Part shown: one piece after another, positions 51,085 through 60,146 of the stretch
Position numbering within the stretch: the first letter of the stretch is position 1
Layout of the letters: the number at the start of each line of letters is the position of its first letter
Assembly: GCA_002305545.1 (NCBI GenBank)
Contig: DBRG01000003.1
Coordinates: 28,264-92,263 of the forward strand
Length of the DNA stretch: 64,000 nucleotides
Direction of reading: 5' to 3'
Source of the DNA: Bacteroidales bacterium UBA1374
GTDB lineage: Bacteria; Bacteroidota; Bacteroidia; Bacteroidales; UBA932
The notes under the pieces: generated by a model
Told to the model about the DNA's origin: nothing
The model's database searches: none
What the model saw: the letters and a program-made list of their open reading frames with translations, nothing else
Made by a program: the position numbers and the translations under genes

Positions 51085-52761
51085 ATGATTATGAATCAAG
51101 ACGTTTTTAAAACAGAATCCCTCAATCAGCTTTTTGAAATGAGTTTCAAAAAGTACTGGAACTTCAAGGCGCTGACAGAATTCAACGGTGACACCCTGTA
51201 TTACCGTGACCTGGCACGCCGTATTCGTATGGTCCATATAGGTTTTGAACAGTGCGGGCTAAAACAGGGAGATAAAGTGGCTTTGTGCGGGAAGAACCAA
51301 TCCAACTGGGCAGTGGCTTTTCTGGCCACCATTACTTACGGGGCAGTTGTTGTTCCCATATTACATGAATTCAAACCGGGAAACATCCGGCACCTGGTAA
51401 ATCATTCCGATGCACGTATCTTTTTTGTAGGTGAACAGGTATGGGAAGGCCTTAGTGAATCCGAGATGCCAAACCTGGAAGCTATTGTGGGATTAAATGA
51501 TTTTGACATTCTTCATGCTCCGGAAAAAGAGATCATAACCATCCGGAACGGACTGGAAAGTAAATTTGAAGAACTTTATCCAAACGGGATGACCCCTGAA
51601 GATATCCGTTTCCACAGGGACCTGCCGGAAGAACTGGCACTGATCAATTATACCAGTGGAACAACGGGGTTTTCCAAAGGAGTCATGCTCCCTTACCGTT
51701 CCCTGCTTTCCAATGTTCTATTTGCCTGGGAAGTGCTGCCCCAGGTTAGCAACGGGGCCAAGGTCGTCTCAATGCTCCCCTCGGCGCATATGTACGGGCT
51801 GATGTTTGAATTACTCTTTGAAATGACGTCCGGATCGCACGTTCATTTCCTGACCAGGATGCCTTCGCCCAAAGTGATAGCTGAAGCCTTCCAAAGCGTC
51901 AAACCCCGTGTGATCATTGCGGTCCCCATGATCATTGAAAAGATCTACAAACAAAAACTCCTGCCCCTGCTCAAGCGTCCGTCCATTAAAGTCATGTTGC
52001 GTATGCCTTTCATAGATCAGAGAATCAAAAACCGTATTCACGACGAGCTGTTCAAGGCTTTTGGGGGGGAATATGTCGAGATCATCGTGGGCGGCGCACC
52101 CTTGAACCACGAGGTGGAACCGTTCCTCAAGAGTATCAACCTGGCCTTTACCGTAGGTTACGGGCTTACCGAATGTGGTCCCATTGTATCATATGCCCCC
52201 TGGAATGAAAGACCGCTGTTTTCTTGTGGCAGGTCAGCGCCCAGGATGTCCATCCGTATAGATTCCGATGATCCAGAAAAAATTCCCGGTGAGATCCAGC
52301 TTAAAGGTGATAACGTGATGGTGGGCTATTACAAGAATCCGGAAGCCACCGAGCAGGTGTTTACCGATGACGGCTGGTTTAAGACAGGGGATGTGGGAAC
52401 CATGGACAATAAGGGGTACCTGTTTATAAAAGGCCGTTCCAAGACCATGATCCTGGGGCCTAACGGACAGAATATTTATCCCGAAGAAATTGAAAGTTCC
52501 ATCAACAACATGTCTTATGTGAGTGAAAGCCTGGTGATCATGGAAGATGACAAGCTGGTGGCACTGGTATATCCTGATTTTGAAAAAGCGGCAGCGGACG
52601 GGCTCCCGGATACTGCCATGGATGCGACTATGGAAGCCATGCGTATCCAGATCAACCTGGAATTACCCAAATACTGCCAGATAGCCAGGGTAAGGATTGT
52701 TCCCGAAGAATTTGAAAAGACACCCAAAAGAAGTATTAAACGTTTTCTGTACAATGGATAA
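51085..52761 (+). CDS. AMP-dependent acyl-CoA synthetase
   Basis: 558 residues; ATG 51085 or 51091. The adenylation motifs are INYTSGTTGFSKGVMLPYRSL (A3), GYGLTECGPIVSYAP (A5), GWFKTGDVG (A7) and KGRSKTMILGPNGQNIYPEEIE (A8), with the A10 lysine in KRSIKRF. It activates fatty acids as acyl-AMP and then CoA esters. It is 12 bp behind the ABC exporter on the same strand and overlaps the dCMP deaminase start by 8 bp. Confidence 0.92.
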   Translation: MIMNQDVFKTESLNQLFEMSFKKYWNFKALTEFNGDTLYYRDLARRIRMVHIGFEQCGLKQGDKVALCGKNQSNWAVAFLATITYGAVVVPILHEFKPGNIRHLVNHSDARIFFVGEQVWEGLSESEMPNLEAIVGLNDFDILHAPEKEIITIRNGLESKFEELYPNGMTPEDIRFHRDLPEELALINYTSGTTGFSKGVMLPYRSLLSNVLFAWEVLPQVSNGAKVVSMLPSAHMYGLMFELLFEMTSGSHVHFLTRMPSPKVIAEAFQSVKPRVIIAVPMIIEKIYKQKLLPLLKRPSIKVMLRMPFIDQRIKNRIHDELFKAFGGEYVEIIVGGAPLNHEVEPFLKSINLAFTVGYGLTECGPIVSYAPWNERPLFSCGRSAPRMSIRIDSDDPEKIPGEIQLKGDNVMVGYYKNPEATEQVFTDDGWFKTGDVGTMDNKGYLFIKGRSKTMILGPNGQNIYPEEIESSINNMSYVSESLVIMEDDKLVALVYPDFEKAAADGLPDTAMDATMEAMRIQINLELPKYCQIARVRIVPEEFEKTPKRSIKRFLYNG

Positions 52762-53164
52762 ACAGACCCAATTTGATCTCCACTACCTGGAAATGGCGCG
52801 GATATGGTCTCAAAACTCTTATTGCGTGCGAAGGAAGGTAGGCGCGTTGATGGTTAAAGACAGGATGATCATTTCCGATGGTTATAACGGCACCCCGCGT
52901 GGATTTGAAAATGTTTGCGAAGATGAAGACGGACACACCAAATCCTACGTTTTACACGCCGAGGCCAACGCCATAACCAAAGTTGCCAGAAGCAACAACA
53001 GCAGTGAAGGAGCCACCATCTACATAACGGCCTCTCCCTGTATTGAATGCGCCAAACTGATCATACAATCCGGGATTGTCCGGGTGGTATACAGCGATGA
53101 TTACAGATTGCAGGAAGGAATAGAGCTTTTAAAAAGAGCCGGTATACAGGTAGATAAATTTTAA
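52754..53164 (+). CDS. dCMP deaminase family protein
   Basis: 136 residues from ATG 52754, overlapping the previous stop by 8 bp. The zinc-binding cytidine-deaminase signatures are VLHAEANAI (the His ligand and catalytic Glu) and ASPCIECAKL (two Cys ligands). A second cysteine/His site typical of dCMP deaminases (SQNSYCVRRKVGA, GFENVCEDED) is present. It converts dCMP to dUMP for dTTP synthesis. Confidence 0.92.
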   Translation: MDKQTQFDLHYLEMARIWSQNSYCVRRKVGALMVKDRMIISDGYNGTPRGFENVCEDEDGHTKSYVLHAEANAITKVARSNNSSEGATIYITASPCIECAKLIIQSGIVRVVYSDDYRLQEGIELLKRAGIQVDKF

Positions 53165-53170
53165 CAAGGC

Positions 53171-54847
53171 ATGGAAGGGTATCAGAAAACAGGCAGGACA
53201 TTGGCCATAACGCTGGGCATATTAGTCGTGCTGGCCTTTTTAGGAATCATAAGGTGGAACTCATTAAGGGATCAGAACGGAGAGGGAAGGAAACGGCTGG
53301 GACGCGAATGGTCCAAGCTGGAACTGATTCTGGACCAGATCCAGAACAATTATGTGGACTCGGTTGACGTTTCATCTTTTATTGAAAAAACGCTTCCGAC
53401 CATTATGGAAGAGCTTGATCCGCATTCCATTTACCTCCCTCCGGATGAATTGCGCACGGCCGATGAGGAATTGCGGGGTAACATTGAAGGTATAGGGATT
53501 GTTTTTAATGTGCCAAGCGATACTGCTACCGTAATTAATGTGGTGGTAGGCGGGCCCTCTGAAAAAATGGGCTTGCAAGCCGGCGATAAGATCATAAAAA
53601 TTGATACACAGATTGTCGCAGGGGTTAATCTGCCTCAGGACTCGATTGTCAGGCTCCTCAAGGGGCCCAAGGGAACCAAGGTAGATGTCCATGTCAAGCG
53701 TTTTGGAGAAAATAACCTGATACATTTTTCCATCATCCGGGATAAAATCCCGGTTAACAGTGTGGATGTGGCCTACATGGCAGATTCACTGACCGGTTAT
53801 ATCAAATTGTCCAGGTTTTCAATGACCAGCTACGCCGAGGTTCTGGGCGCTATAGCGGATCTGATGAAACAGGGCATGAAACAGGTGATCTTCGATTTGC
53901 GGGACAATACCGGAGGATACCTGGACCAGGCTCTGAAGATCACGGGCGAATTTCTGGATGAAAACCGGCTTGTTGTTTACACGGAAGGCCTGCACAGGGA
54001 AAGACAGGATTTTTTCACTCATAAGCGTGGTTTCTGTTATGATATGCCGCTGGCTGTTCTGATCAACGAAGCCTCCGCCTCGTCCTCTGAAATCATGGCA
54101 GGGGCCTTGCAGGATAACGACCGGGGAACCATTATTGGGCGTCGGTCTTACGGTAAGGGTCTTGTGCAGGAACCGGTATATTTTTCCGACAGCTCCGGGC
54201 TGCGCCTTACCGTTGCCCGTTTTTACACCCCACTGGGCAGATCAATTCAAAAACCATACGGGAGTAATTCCCGTGAATATGCGTACGACCTGGTAGAGCG
54301 ATACAAACATGGGGAACTGATGCAGGAAGATTCCATTCCCAAAAATGACTCGTTGCGTTATGTGACTCCTGCAGGAAAAGTCCTATACGGTGGGGGTGGG
54401 ATCATACCTGATGTATTTGTTCCCCTGGATACTACGGGAGTAAATGACCTGTATCTGCGCATATCCAGACAGAACCTGCCAATCCGGTTCAGTATGGAAT
54501 TTGCCGACCGCAACCGCGCCCTATTGTCCGGCATTGGCACTTTTGAGGAATTGGAGCAGTTCTTTGCCTCAAAACAACTGGAAGATGAATTTCTGCGCTA
54601 TGTGAACAGGCAGGGGATCGGGCCGGTATCTGCTCAATGGAAGGAGTGTGGAGGAATCCTGATAACACAGATCCAGGCGTATATAGGCAGGAATACCCGG
54701 CTGGAAGACAAGGGATTCTATCCTTACCTGGGGAGGATAGACAATGTGCTTATCAAAGCGCTGGAGGTGCTCAGCACGCCGTCAGTAGCCGAACTGGCGG
54801 AGTCTGGACTTGTTTTCGCGCCACAGGGGAAGAACCTTGACATATAG
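53171..54847 (+). CDS. S41 C-terminal processing peptidase
   Basis: 558 residues. N-terminal membrane anchor (about 10-28). PDZ domain (about 85-175, GIGIVFNVPSDTATVINVVVGGPSEKMGLQAGD). The S41 catalytic core carries the Ser/Lys dyad: Ser in NEASASSSEIMAGAL and Lys in GRRSYGKGLVQ. It trims or degrades periplasmic proteins in a tail-specific way. A 150-residue C-terminal extension follows. Its last 66 bp overlap the 3' end of the convergent era gene, an unusual extent for two intact genes. Confidence 0.93.
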   Translation: MEGYQKTGRTLAITLGILVVLAFLGIIRWNSLRDQNGEGRKRLGREWSKLELILDQIQNNYVDSVDVSSFIEKTLPTIMEELDPHSIYLPPDELRTADEELRGNIEGIGIVFNVPSDTATVINVVVGGPSEKMGLQAGDKIIKIDTQIVAGVNLPQDSIVRLLKGPKGTKVDVHVKRFGENNLIHFSIIRDKIPVNSVDVAYMADSLTGYIKLSRFSMTSYAEVLGAIADLMKQGMKQVIFDLRDNTGGYLDQALKITGEFLDENRLVVYTEGLHRERQDFFTHKRGFCYDMPLAVLINEASASSSEIMAGALQDNDRGTIIGRRSYGKGLVQEPVYFSDSSGLRLTVARFYTPLGRSIQKPYGSNSREYAYDLVERYKHGELMQEDSIPKNDSLRYVTPAGKVLYGGGGIIPDVFVPLDTTGVNDLYLRISRQNLPIRFSMEFADRNRALLSGIGTFEELEQFFASKQLEDEFLRYVNRQGIGPVSAQWKECGGILITQIQAYIGRNTRLEDKGFYPYLGRIDNVLIKALEVLSTPSVAELAESGLVFAPQGKNLDI

Positions 54848-55663
54848 TTCCAGGAAAACCTTTTTCTGGAAGAAATCCTCCATGTCCAGGCGGGCCTGGG
54901 TCCCCACGCGTTTGAGTGCACTGCCTTTATTGCCTATAATGATCCCTTTCTGGGAATCGCGCATAACGCTGATCACTGCACGTATGCTGTACCGCTCATC
55001 GCTTTCCTGGAATTCTTCCACGGTAACCTCTGTACAATAGGGAATTTCTTTTGAGTAATTGAGGAAGATCTTTTCCCGTATGATTTCCGAGGCAAAAAAA
55101 CGCAGACTTTTGTCTGTCAGCTGGTCTTTATCAAACCAGGGCGGTGAGGAAGGCAACAAAACCTGGATCCTTTCCAGGAGAGAATCCAGGTTGAATCGTT
55201 CCAGTGCACTTACCGGAAATATTTCGGCTTTGGGCACCAGGGTGTGCCACTGGTCCATCAGGGAGAGCACTTCTTCCTGCGAACTTTTATCAATTTTATT
55301 GAGAACAAGCAGGACAGGGACCTCAATCCTGTTTAGTTTTTCAATGTATTCAGGATTTTTGTTCTGCTTTTCAACAACATCGGTGACATACAGCAGGATA
55401 TCTGCATCGGCCATGGCCGAGTCCACGAATTGCATCATGTTCTCCTGTAAAAGGTAATATGGTTTGATGATGCCCGGAGTATCCGAATATACGATTTGGT
55501 AGTGCGGTCCGTTGACAATGCCCAGGATGCGGTGCCTGGTGGTTTGTGCCTTGGAGGTGATTATGGATAGTTTCTCGCCAACCAGGGCATTCATAAGGGT
55601 AGACTTGCCCACGTTGGGATTCCCAATGATATTGACAAAACCGGCCTTGTGCGAGTCACTCAT
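54782..55663 (-). CDS. era: GTPase Era
   Basis: 293 residues. The GTPase domain has G1 GNPNVGKSTLMNAL, G2 around TTRH, G3 DTPG and G4 NKID. The C-terminal KH domain contains GIIIGNKGSALKRVG and ends LPLWRENKSRLRQFGY. It binds 16S rRNA and helps 30S maturation. Length is normal, so the 66-bp overlap with the protease gene removes nothing essential from Era. Its stop is 66 bp inside the convergent gene; upstream, the pseudouridine synthase ends 3 bp before the start. Confidence 0.96.
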   Translation of the reverse strand: MSDSHKAGFVNIIGNPNVGKSTLMNALVGEKLSIITSKAQTTRHRILGIVNGPHYQIVYSDTPGIIKPYYLLQENMMQFVDSAMADADILLYVTDVVEKQNKNPEYIEKLNRIEVPVLLVLNKIDKSSQEEVLSLMDQWHTLVPKAEIFPVSALERFNLDSLLERIQVLLPSSPPWFDKDQLTDKSLRFFASEIIREKIFLNYSKEIPYCTEVTVEEFQESDERYSIRAVISVMRDSQKGIIIGNKGSALKRVGTQARLDMEDFFQKKVFLELYVKVLPLWRENKSRLRQFGY

Positions 55664-55666
55664 TCC

Positions 55667-56968
55667 TTATTGGTAGAATCCGGTGATTAGCATGTTGACC
55701 TCTTCTTCAGTCAGGAAGCGCCATTGTCCTCGTTTAAGGTTTTTCTTGGTCAATCCTGCAAAATATACGCGGTCAAGTTTCTTTACTTTATAGCCTAGGG
55801 CTTCAAAAAGACGGCGCACAACACGGTTTTTCCCTGAATGTATTTCCAGTCCGATCTCTTTTTCGTCATTGTCAATGTAAGCGATCTGATCTACCTGCAT
55901 CACGCCGTCTTCCAGCTCCACTCCGTTGACGAGCTTTTCCATGTCGGATTTTTTCAGGTTCATATCCAAGCGGGCCTGGTAAATCTTTTTACGATTGTAG
56001 GAAGGATGGGTCAATTTTTCTGTGAGCTCGCCGTCGTTTGTGAACAGGAGAACACCCATGGTCATTTTATCAAGCCTTCCCACAGGGAAAACACGTTGTT
56101 CACATTGTCCGGCAATCAGATCCATAACAGATTTTTCGGCGTGGTCGTCGCTTAAGGTAGTGACGTATCCCCTTGGCTTGTTCATCAAAATATAGGTTTT
56201 GGGTTCGCCCTTGATCCGTTGTCCGTTCACGCGAACATCGTCTCCCGGGATTACCTTCACACCCAGTTGATTCACAATTTCTCCGTTGACGGTAACCAGC
56301 CCTGTGGTAATAAAGGTATCTGCTTCCCTGCGGGAACAGATGCCTGAGTTGGCAATATATTTATTCAGACGGACTTCCCCCGGGACTTTAGGTTGTTTGG
56401 CAGCAGGGGCTTCTCTTTTTTGGGGAGCCGGTTTGTAACTGACTGATTGTCGAGGTTTTTTGGAACTGTATGGTTTTTCGCCACGTGACCTTTCAGAGCT
56501 GTAGCCTCCTTCGCGGCGGGGCCTTTCAGAGCTGTAGCCTCCTTCGCGGCGGGGTCTTTCAGAGCTGTAACCGCCTTCGCGGTGGGGTCTTTCAGAGCTG
56601 TAACCGCCTTCGCGGCGGGGCCTTTCAGAGCTGTAACCGCCTTCGCGGCGGGGCCTTTCGGCGTTGTAACCACCTTCGCGGCGTGGCCTTCCGGCGTTGT
56701 ATCCGCCTTCACGGCGTGGCCTTCCGGCGTTGTAACCGCCTTCACGGCGTGGCCTTTCGGCGTTGTAACCGCCTTCACGGCGGGGTCTCTCGGTGTTGTA
56801 ACCGCCTTCGCGGCGAGGCCTGTCGGCATTGTACCCGCCTTCGCGGCGAGGCCTGTCGGCATTGTACCCGCCCTCACGGCGAGGCCTTTCGACCTTTTGA
56901 TCTGTTATCCGCTCACGCCGTGGGCGTTGATAACTTTCCCGGCCGTCTGATTTTTCTTTCTTCTGCAT
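55667..56968 (-). CDS. RsuA/RluB-type pseudouridine synthase with RGG-like repeat tail
   Basis: 433 residues, of which the last 230 are the enzyme: an S4 RNA-binding domain (VRLNKYIANSGICSRREADTFI) and a RsuA-type catalytic core with the nucleophilic Asp in PVGRLDKMTMGVLLFTNDGEL. It converts uridine to pseudouridine in rRNA. Residues 28-170 are about twelve copies of an 11-residue unit RPRREGGYNAE / RPRREGGYSSE followed by degenerate ones, an arginine-glycine-rich, positively charged and disordered tail likely to help RNA binding. The era gene follows 3 bp later. A TACATTTG element lies 19 bp upstream. Confidence 0.93.
   Translation of the reverse strand: MQKKEKSDGRESYQRPRRERITDQKVERPRREGGYNADRPRREGGYNADRPRREGGYNTERPRREGGYNAERPRREGGYNAGRPRREGGYNAGRPRREGGYNAERPRREGGYSSERPRREGGYSSERPHREGGYSSERPRREGGYSSERPRREGGYSSERSRGEKPYSSKKPRQSVSYKPAPQKREAPAAKQPKVPGEVRLNKYIANSGICSRREADTFITTGLVTVNGEIVNQLGVKVIPGDDVRVNGQRIKGEPKTYILMNKPRGYVTTLSDDHAEKSVMDLIAGQCEQRVFPVGRLDKMTMGVLLFTNDGELTEKLTHPSYNRKKIYQARLDMNLKKSDMEKLVNGVELEDGVMQVDQIAYIDNDEKEIGLEIHSGKNRVVRRLFEALGYKVKKLDRVYFAGLTKKNLKRGQWRFLTEEEVNMLITGFYQ
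56459..56887 (-). repeat. 33-bp tandem repeat encoding RPRREGGYxxx
   Basis: Twelve near-identical 33-bp units plus one or two degenerate ones in frame inside the pseudouridine synthase gene. The 5' units end in NAD, NAE or NAG and the 3' units in SSE, suggesting expansion in two blocks. Confidence 0.93.
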
Positions 56969-56987
56969 TATTTTTGAATTTGAGCCG

Positions 56988-56995
56988 CAAATGTA
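56988..56995 (-). promoter_or_regulatory. -7 element for pseudouridine synthase
   Basis: Minus strand TACATTTG, 19 bp before the ATG. Confidence 0.45.
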
Positions 56996-57019
56996 CGCGA
57001 AATTTCTTAATATTGCATT

Positions 57020-58279
57020 ATGAAGTATCCGGCCTTTCTGAGATTATCTCCTTTATTCCGTGAAAATTTAAATGTTTCTCTTACAGCAGTTAAGACGAAC
57101 AAGCTGCGCTCTGTGCTCACCATTTTAATGATAGCCGTCGGGATTATGTCCCTGGTGGGTATCCTGACGGCGATTGATGCAATAAGGGGTTCTGTAACAG
57201 ATAGTTTCAACCGTATGGGTGCAAGTACCATAACCATTCGTTCAAAATCCCTGCGCGGTCAGTCAGCCGAAGTCAGGCGCAGGATCCGGAATCAGTCCCT
57301 GATCACTTACCAGCAGGCTATGGCTTTTGTGGAAGAGTATCCTGTACCTTCGCGCATTGCCGTTTCAGCTCCTGCACGCAGCATGCTGGAAGTAAGTTAT
57401 GGATCGGAAAAAACCAATCCTGATATCAGTGTTGTGGGAGTGAATCCTGACTATTTTCCGGTCAATGCACTGGAGTTGTATTCCGGTCGCTTTTTTTCAA
57501 ATTACGAAATGACTTCCTCCGGGTTTGTGACTGTCATTGGGGACGGGCTGCTGTCTCTATTCGGAGACATAAATCCGATAGGTGAGTTTATAAATGTCGA
57601 TGGCAGGCGCTATCAGGTAATAGGGGTTCTCAGATCAAAAGGATCAACTTTTGGCGGAGGGGCTGACAAACAAATATTTGTTCCGCTGGCAAATGCCCGC
57701 AGCGTATATGGTGGTGACGACATGAATTTTCAGATCAAAATACAGCCAAAGGAAGGACAAAACACCCGTAACGCCTATGAAGAAGCTGAGATCCACTTCC
57801 GGACCGTACGCCGTCTTGCTCCTACGGACCAGACAGATTTCCAGATAGACCGCAGTGAGGACATGCTTGAACGTTCTATGGAAACCATGAGGATAGTTAC
57901 CATTGTGGCTTTCATCATAGGATTCATTACCTTGCTGGGAGCTGCGGTAGGACTTATGAACATCATGCTGGTTTCTGTGAATGAACGTACACGTGAGATC
58001 GGAACCAGAAAGGCCATGGGAGCAACCTCCAGGATTATTAAGCAGCAGTTTCTTATTGAGGCGATAGTGATTGGGCAGCTCGGAGGGGCAGGAGGGATTG
58101 TGCTGGGATTCATTGCCGGCAACCTTACGTCTCTGGGTATGAAGACTCCTTTTGTGGTTCCCTGGTTATGGATGTTGCTGGGTGTAGCGATTTGCTTTGT
58201 AGTGAGTATTTTGTCTGGATATATTCCGGCCGTGCGTGCCAGCAGGCTGGATCCCATAGAAGCCCTCCGGTACGAATAG
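57020..58279 (+). CDS. MacB/FtsX-type ABC transporter permease
   Basis: 419 residues. First helix at about 30-55, a periplasmic MacB core domain (about 60-290) and three C-terminal helices (about 300-325, 350-375, 385-405), with the NIMLVSVNERTREIGTRKAMGA motif of the FtsX domain. Such permeases pair with a separate ATPase for efflux or lipoprotein movement; no ATPase gene is adjacent, so the partner is elsewhere. Convergent with tonB, 2 bp apart. Confidence 0.9.
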   Translation: MKYPAFLRLSPLFRENLNVSLTAVKTNKLRSVLTILMIAVGIMSLVGILTAIDAIRGSVTDSFNRMGASTITIRSKSLRGQSAEVRRRIRNQSLITYQQAMAFVEEYPVPSRIAVSAPARSMLEVSYGSEKTNPDISVVGVNPDYFPVNALELYSGRFFSNYEMTSSGFVTVIGDGLLSLFGDINPIGEFINVDGRRYQVIGVLRSKGSTFGGGADKQIFVPLANARSVYGGDDMNFQIKIQPKEGQNTRNAYEEAEIHFRTVRRLAPTDQTDFQIDRSEDMLERSMETMRIVTIVAFIIGFITLLGAAVGLMNIMLVSVNERTREIGTRKAMGATSRIIKQQFLIEAIVIGQLGGAGGIVLGFIAGNLTSLGMKTPFVVPWLWMLLGVAICFVVSILSGYIPAVRASRLDPIEALRYE

Positions 58280-58281
58280 TG

Positions 58282-59034
58282 CTATTTTAAGGAGAAAACA
58301 TACGTTATTTTTCCTTTCTGCACGGCAGGGGCCGACCCACTAATATTGAACCGTGCCTGAAGTGCGGCTTTTCGTGCCGCATCCCACAGTACCTTATTCT
58401 GAACGGTTGTCCCTTCTATCCCAGGGGTGGCGGAAGTAACGTTTCCATAGGTGTCTACAAGAATCCGGACCACAACCCTGCCAGCCAGGTTCTCTGAATA
58501 CTCAGGCAATGGCAGTTTACCGACGATGCTGCGTCCGGCAAGCTGGGCCGTGGGTTGTCCCAGGGGATTTCCTGCCTGTGTGTTACCTGCAGGATCTCCT
58601 GCCTTGCGTTCCTCTCCGGTCAGCAAGCCGGTCTGTTCACCTTCGGTTGTGTCTGCATCCCGGCTTCTGTACAAAGCCCTTTCATTGATAACAGGCGGTT
58701 CGGGATCAGACACCTCAACATCGCCCGTTTCTGCCGGGGTGCTTTCCCCGGTACGCTGTGTGCCAGGAGTTTCTTCCGGGACAACAGCCTGTTGTACTAA
58801 TTCGGGGGGCCGCTCCGGGACTGGTTGCGGAGAGCGCGGCTCAGATCCCTGTTCTGCAATAATTTTCAAAGGAAGAGGCTGGCGCTCTTCTTCCAGCTCA
58901 AACTCAATTTCCAACAGGGTGTCGGGCAGATAAGGAACATATTCCAATCCGATAAGCAACAAAACAACGGCAAGCAGAAGGTGAACTCCCGCTGTTAGCC
59001 AGATGCCGGTATTCTTTCCCTTGTTCTGCTGCAT
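58282..59034 (-). CDS. TonB-like energy transducer
   Basis: 250 residues. One N-terminal helix (about 12-30), a proline/glutamate-rich periplasmic spacer (about 45-150) and a C-terminal TonB-like domain (about 155-248, with GRVVVRILVDTYGNVTSATPGIEGT and the YVFSL end). It carries proton-motive force from ExbBD to outer-membrane receptors or, in Tol-like forms, to envelope proteins. Last of exbB-exbD-tonB. Confidence 0.87.
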   Translation of the reverse strand: MQQNKGKNTGIWLTAGVHLLLAVVLLLIGLEYVPYLPDTLLEIEFELEEERQPLPLKIIAEQGSEPRSPQPVPERPPELVQQAVVPEETPGTQRTGESTPAETGDVEVSDPEPPVINERALYRSRDADTTEGEQTGLLTGEERKAGDPAGNTQAGNPLGQPTAQLAGRSIVGKLPLPEYSENLAGRVVVRILVDTYGNVTSATPGIEGTTVQNKVLWDAARKAALQARFNISGSAPAVQKGKITYVFSLK

Positions 59035-59055
59035 TGACAGGTTTGTTGTTGCTCC

Positions 59056-59469
59056 CTACTCGGGAGATGTGGCCAGGATGATTTTATACTGATTGCGTTT
59101 GGCAATGTTCATTACCTGTACCACCTGCTCCATAGGGACGGTTTTGTCTACGTATAAAGAAACCGTGGGATCATCGCTGCTCTGGAGGGCCTGTTGCAGC
59201 TGTGGTTCTATTTCATAGAAAGGAACAGCATTCGTATTTCCGTTGATGTGGTATGAAAAGGTCCCTGCCTGAATATAATGTTTTATGGATACGCTTACCT
59301 GTGCCTTGTCAGAAATCTGGTTGGTGCTTTTTGGAAGCAATAGCTTCAAGGCGTTGGGATTGACCAATGTCGAGGTAACCAGGAAAAACAGCAGCAACAG
59401 GAACACAATGTCAGTCATTGATGCCATTGTGAAAGACGCCTCAACCCTGGTGTTTCTTTTTATAGCCAT
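59056..59469 (-). CDS. ExbD/TolR biopolymer transport protein
   Basis: 137 residues. One helix (about 20-40, MTDIVFLLLLFFLVTSTL) containing the conserved Asp21-like residue of the proton path, followed by a periplasmic domain. 7 bp after exbB and 21 bp before tonB. Confidence 0.93.
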   Translation of the reverse strand: MAIKRNTRVEASFTMASMTDIVFLLLLFFLVTSTLVNPNALKLLLPKSTNQISDKAQVSVSIKHYIQAGTFSYHINGNTNAVPFYEIEPQLQQALQSSDDPTVSLYVDKTVPMEQVVQVMNIAKRNQYKIILATSPE

Positions 59470-59476
59470 ATTATTT

Positions 59477-60145
59477 TTATTTAAGCGGCTCCTGTAAAAG
59501 TTCCAGAAAATCCAGCGTATTTTTTTCCATGGTATTTATTATGGACCCGATACGGGAAGCGAGGTAATTGTAAGCAAAGTAAGCAGGAATGCCCACCAGC
59601 AGCCCGCCCACGGTGGTAACCATGGCAATGTAGATCCCTTCCGAAAGTAAAGAGATTTCAATGTTGCTTCCAGCCATGGACATATTGTAGAAAGCCTTGA
59701 TCATCCCAATGACCGTGCCCAGGAATCCTACCATAGGAGCACCGCCTGCAACAGAGGCCAGCACAGGCATTCCTTTTTCCAGACGGGCCACTTCTATGCT
59801 CCCTGCGTTCTCCAGAACAGACCTGATATCAGAAAGGGGCCGCCCTATGTTGCGCAAGCCTTTGGCTATCAAGCGCGTTGACACAGTGTCCTGGCTTTCG
59901 CACAAATGTACTGCCGCCTGCACTTTGCCGTCGTATATGTATTCCTTAATATTGTTCATGAAATTCTGGTCCACTTTGGCTGCTTTCCTAAGCACAACAA
60001 GACGTTCTCCGAAAATATAAACAGCAACAACAGACAATGCCAGCAGCACAAGCATCAGCCATCCGCCTTTTATAGCTATGGACAACAATGACATAGAAGA
60101 AGAGGCTTCTGTTATGGCCTCGGTTTGAAGTACAATTTGCAACAT
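59477..60145 (-). CDS. ExbB/TolQ/MotA proton channel
   Basis: 222 residues, three helices. The MotA_TolQ_ExbB domain is shown by GGAPMVGFLGTVIGMIKAFYNM and the GLLVGIPAYFAYNYL helix. It forms the proton-conducting complex with ExbD. It begins one base after the truA stop, so truA-exbB-exbD-tonB reads as one unit. Confidence 0.94.
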   Translation of the reverse strand: MLQIVLQTEAITEASSSMSLLSIAIKGGWLMLVLLALSVVAVYIFGERLVVLRKAAKVDQNFMNNIKEYIYDGKVQAAVHLCESQDTVSTRLIAKGLRNIGRPLSDIRSVLENAGSIEVARLEKGMPVLASVAGGAPMVGFLGTVIGMIKAFYNMSMAGSNIEISLLSEGIYIAMVTTVGGLLVGIPAYFAYNYLASRIGSIINTMEKNTLDFLELLQEPLK

Positions 60146-60146
60146 A

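Noticed and set aside
56365..57063. Repetitive open frames in both directions across the 33-bp repeat
   Set aside because: They are alternative readings of the minisatellite; only the frame joined to the S4 and catalytic domains is a gene.
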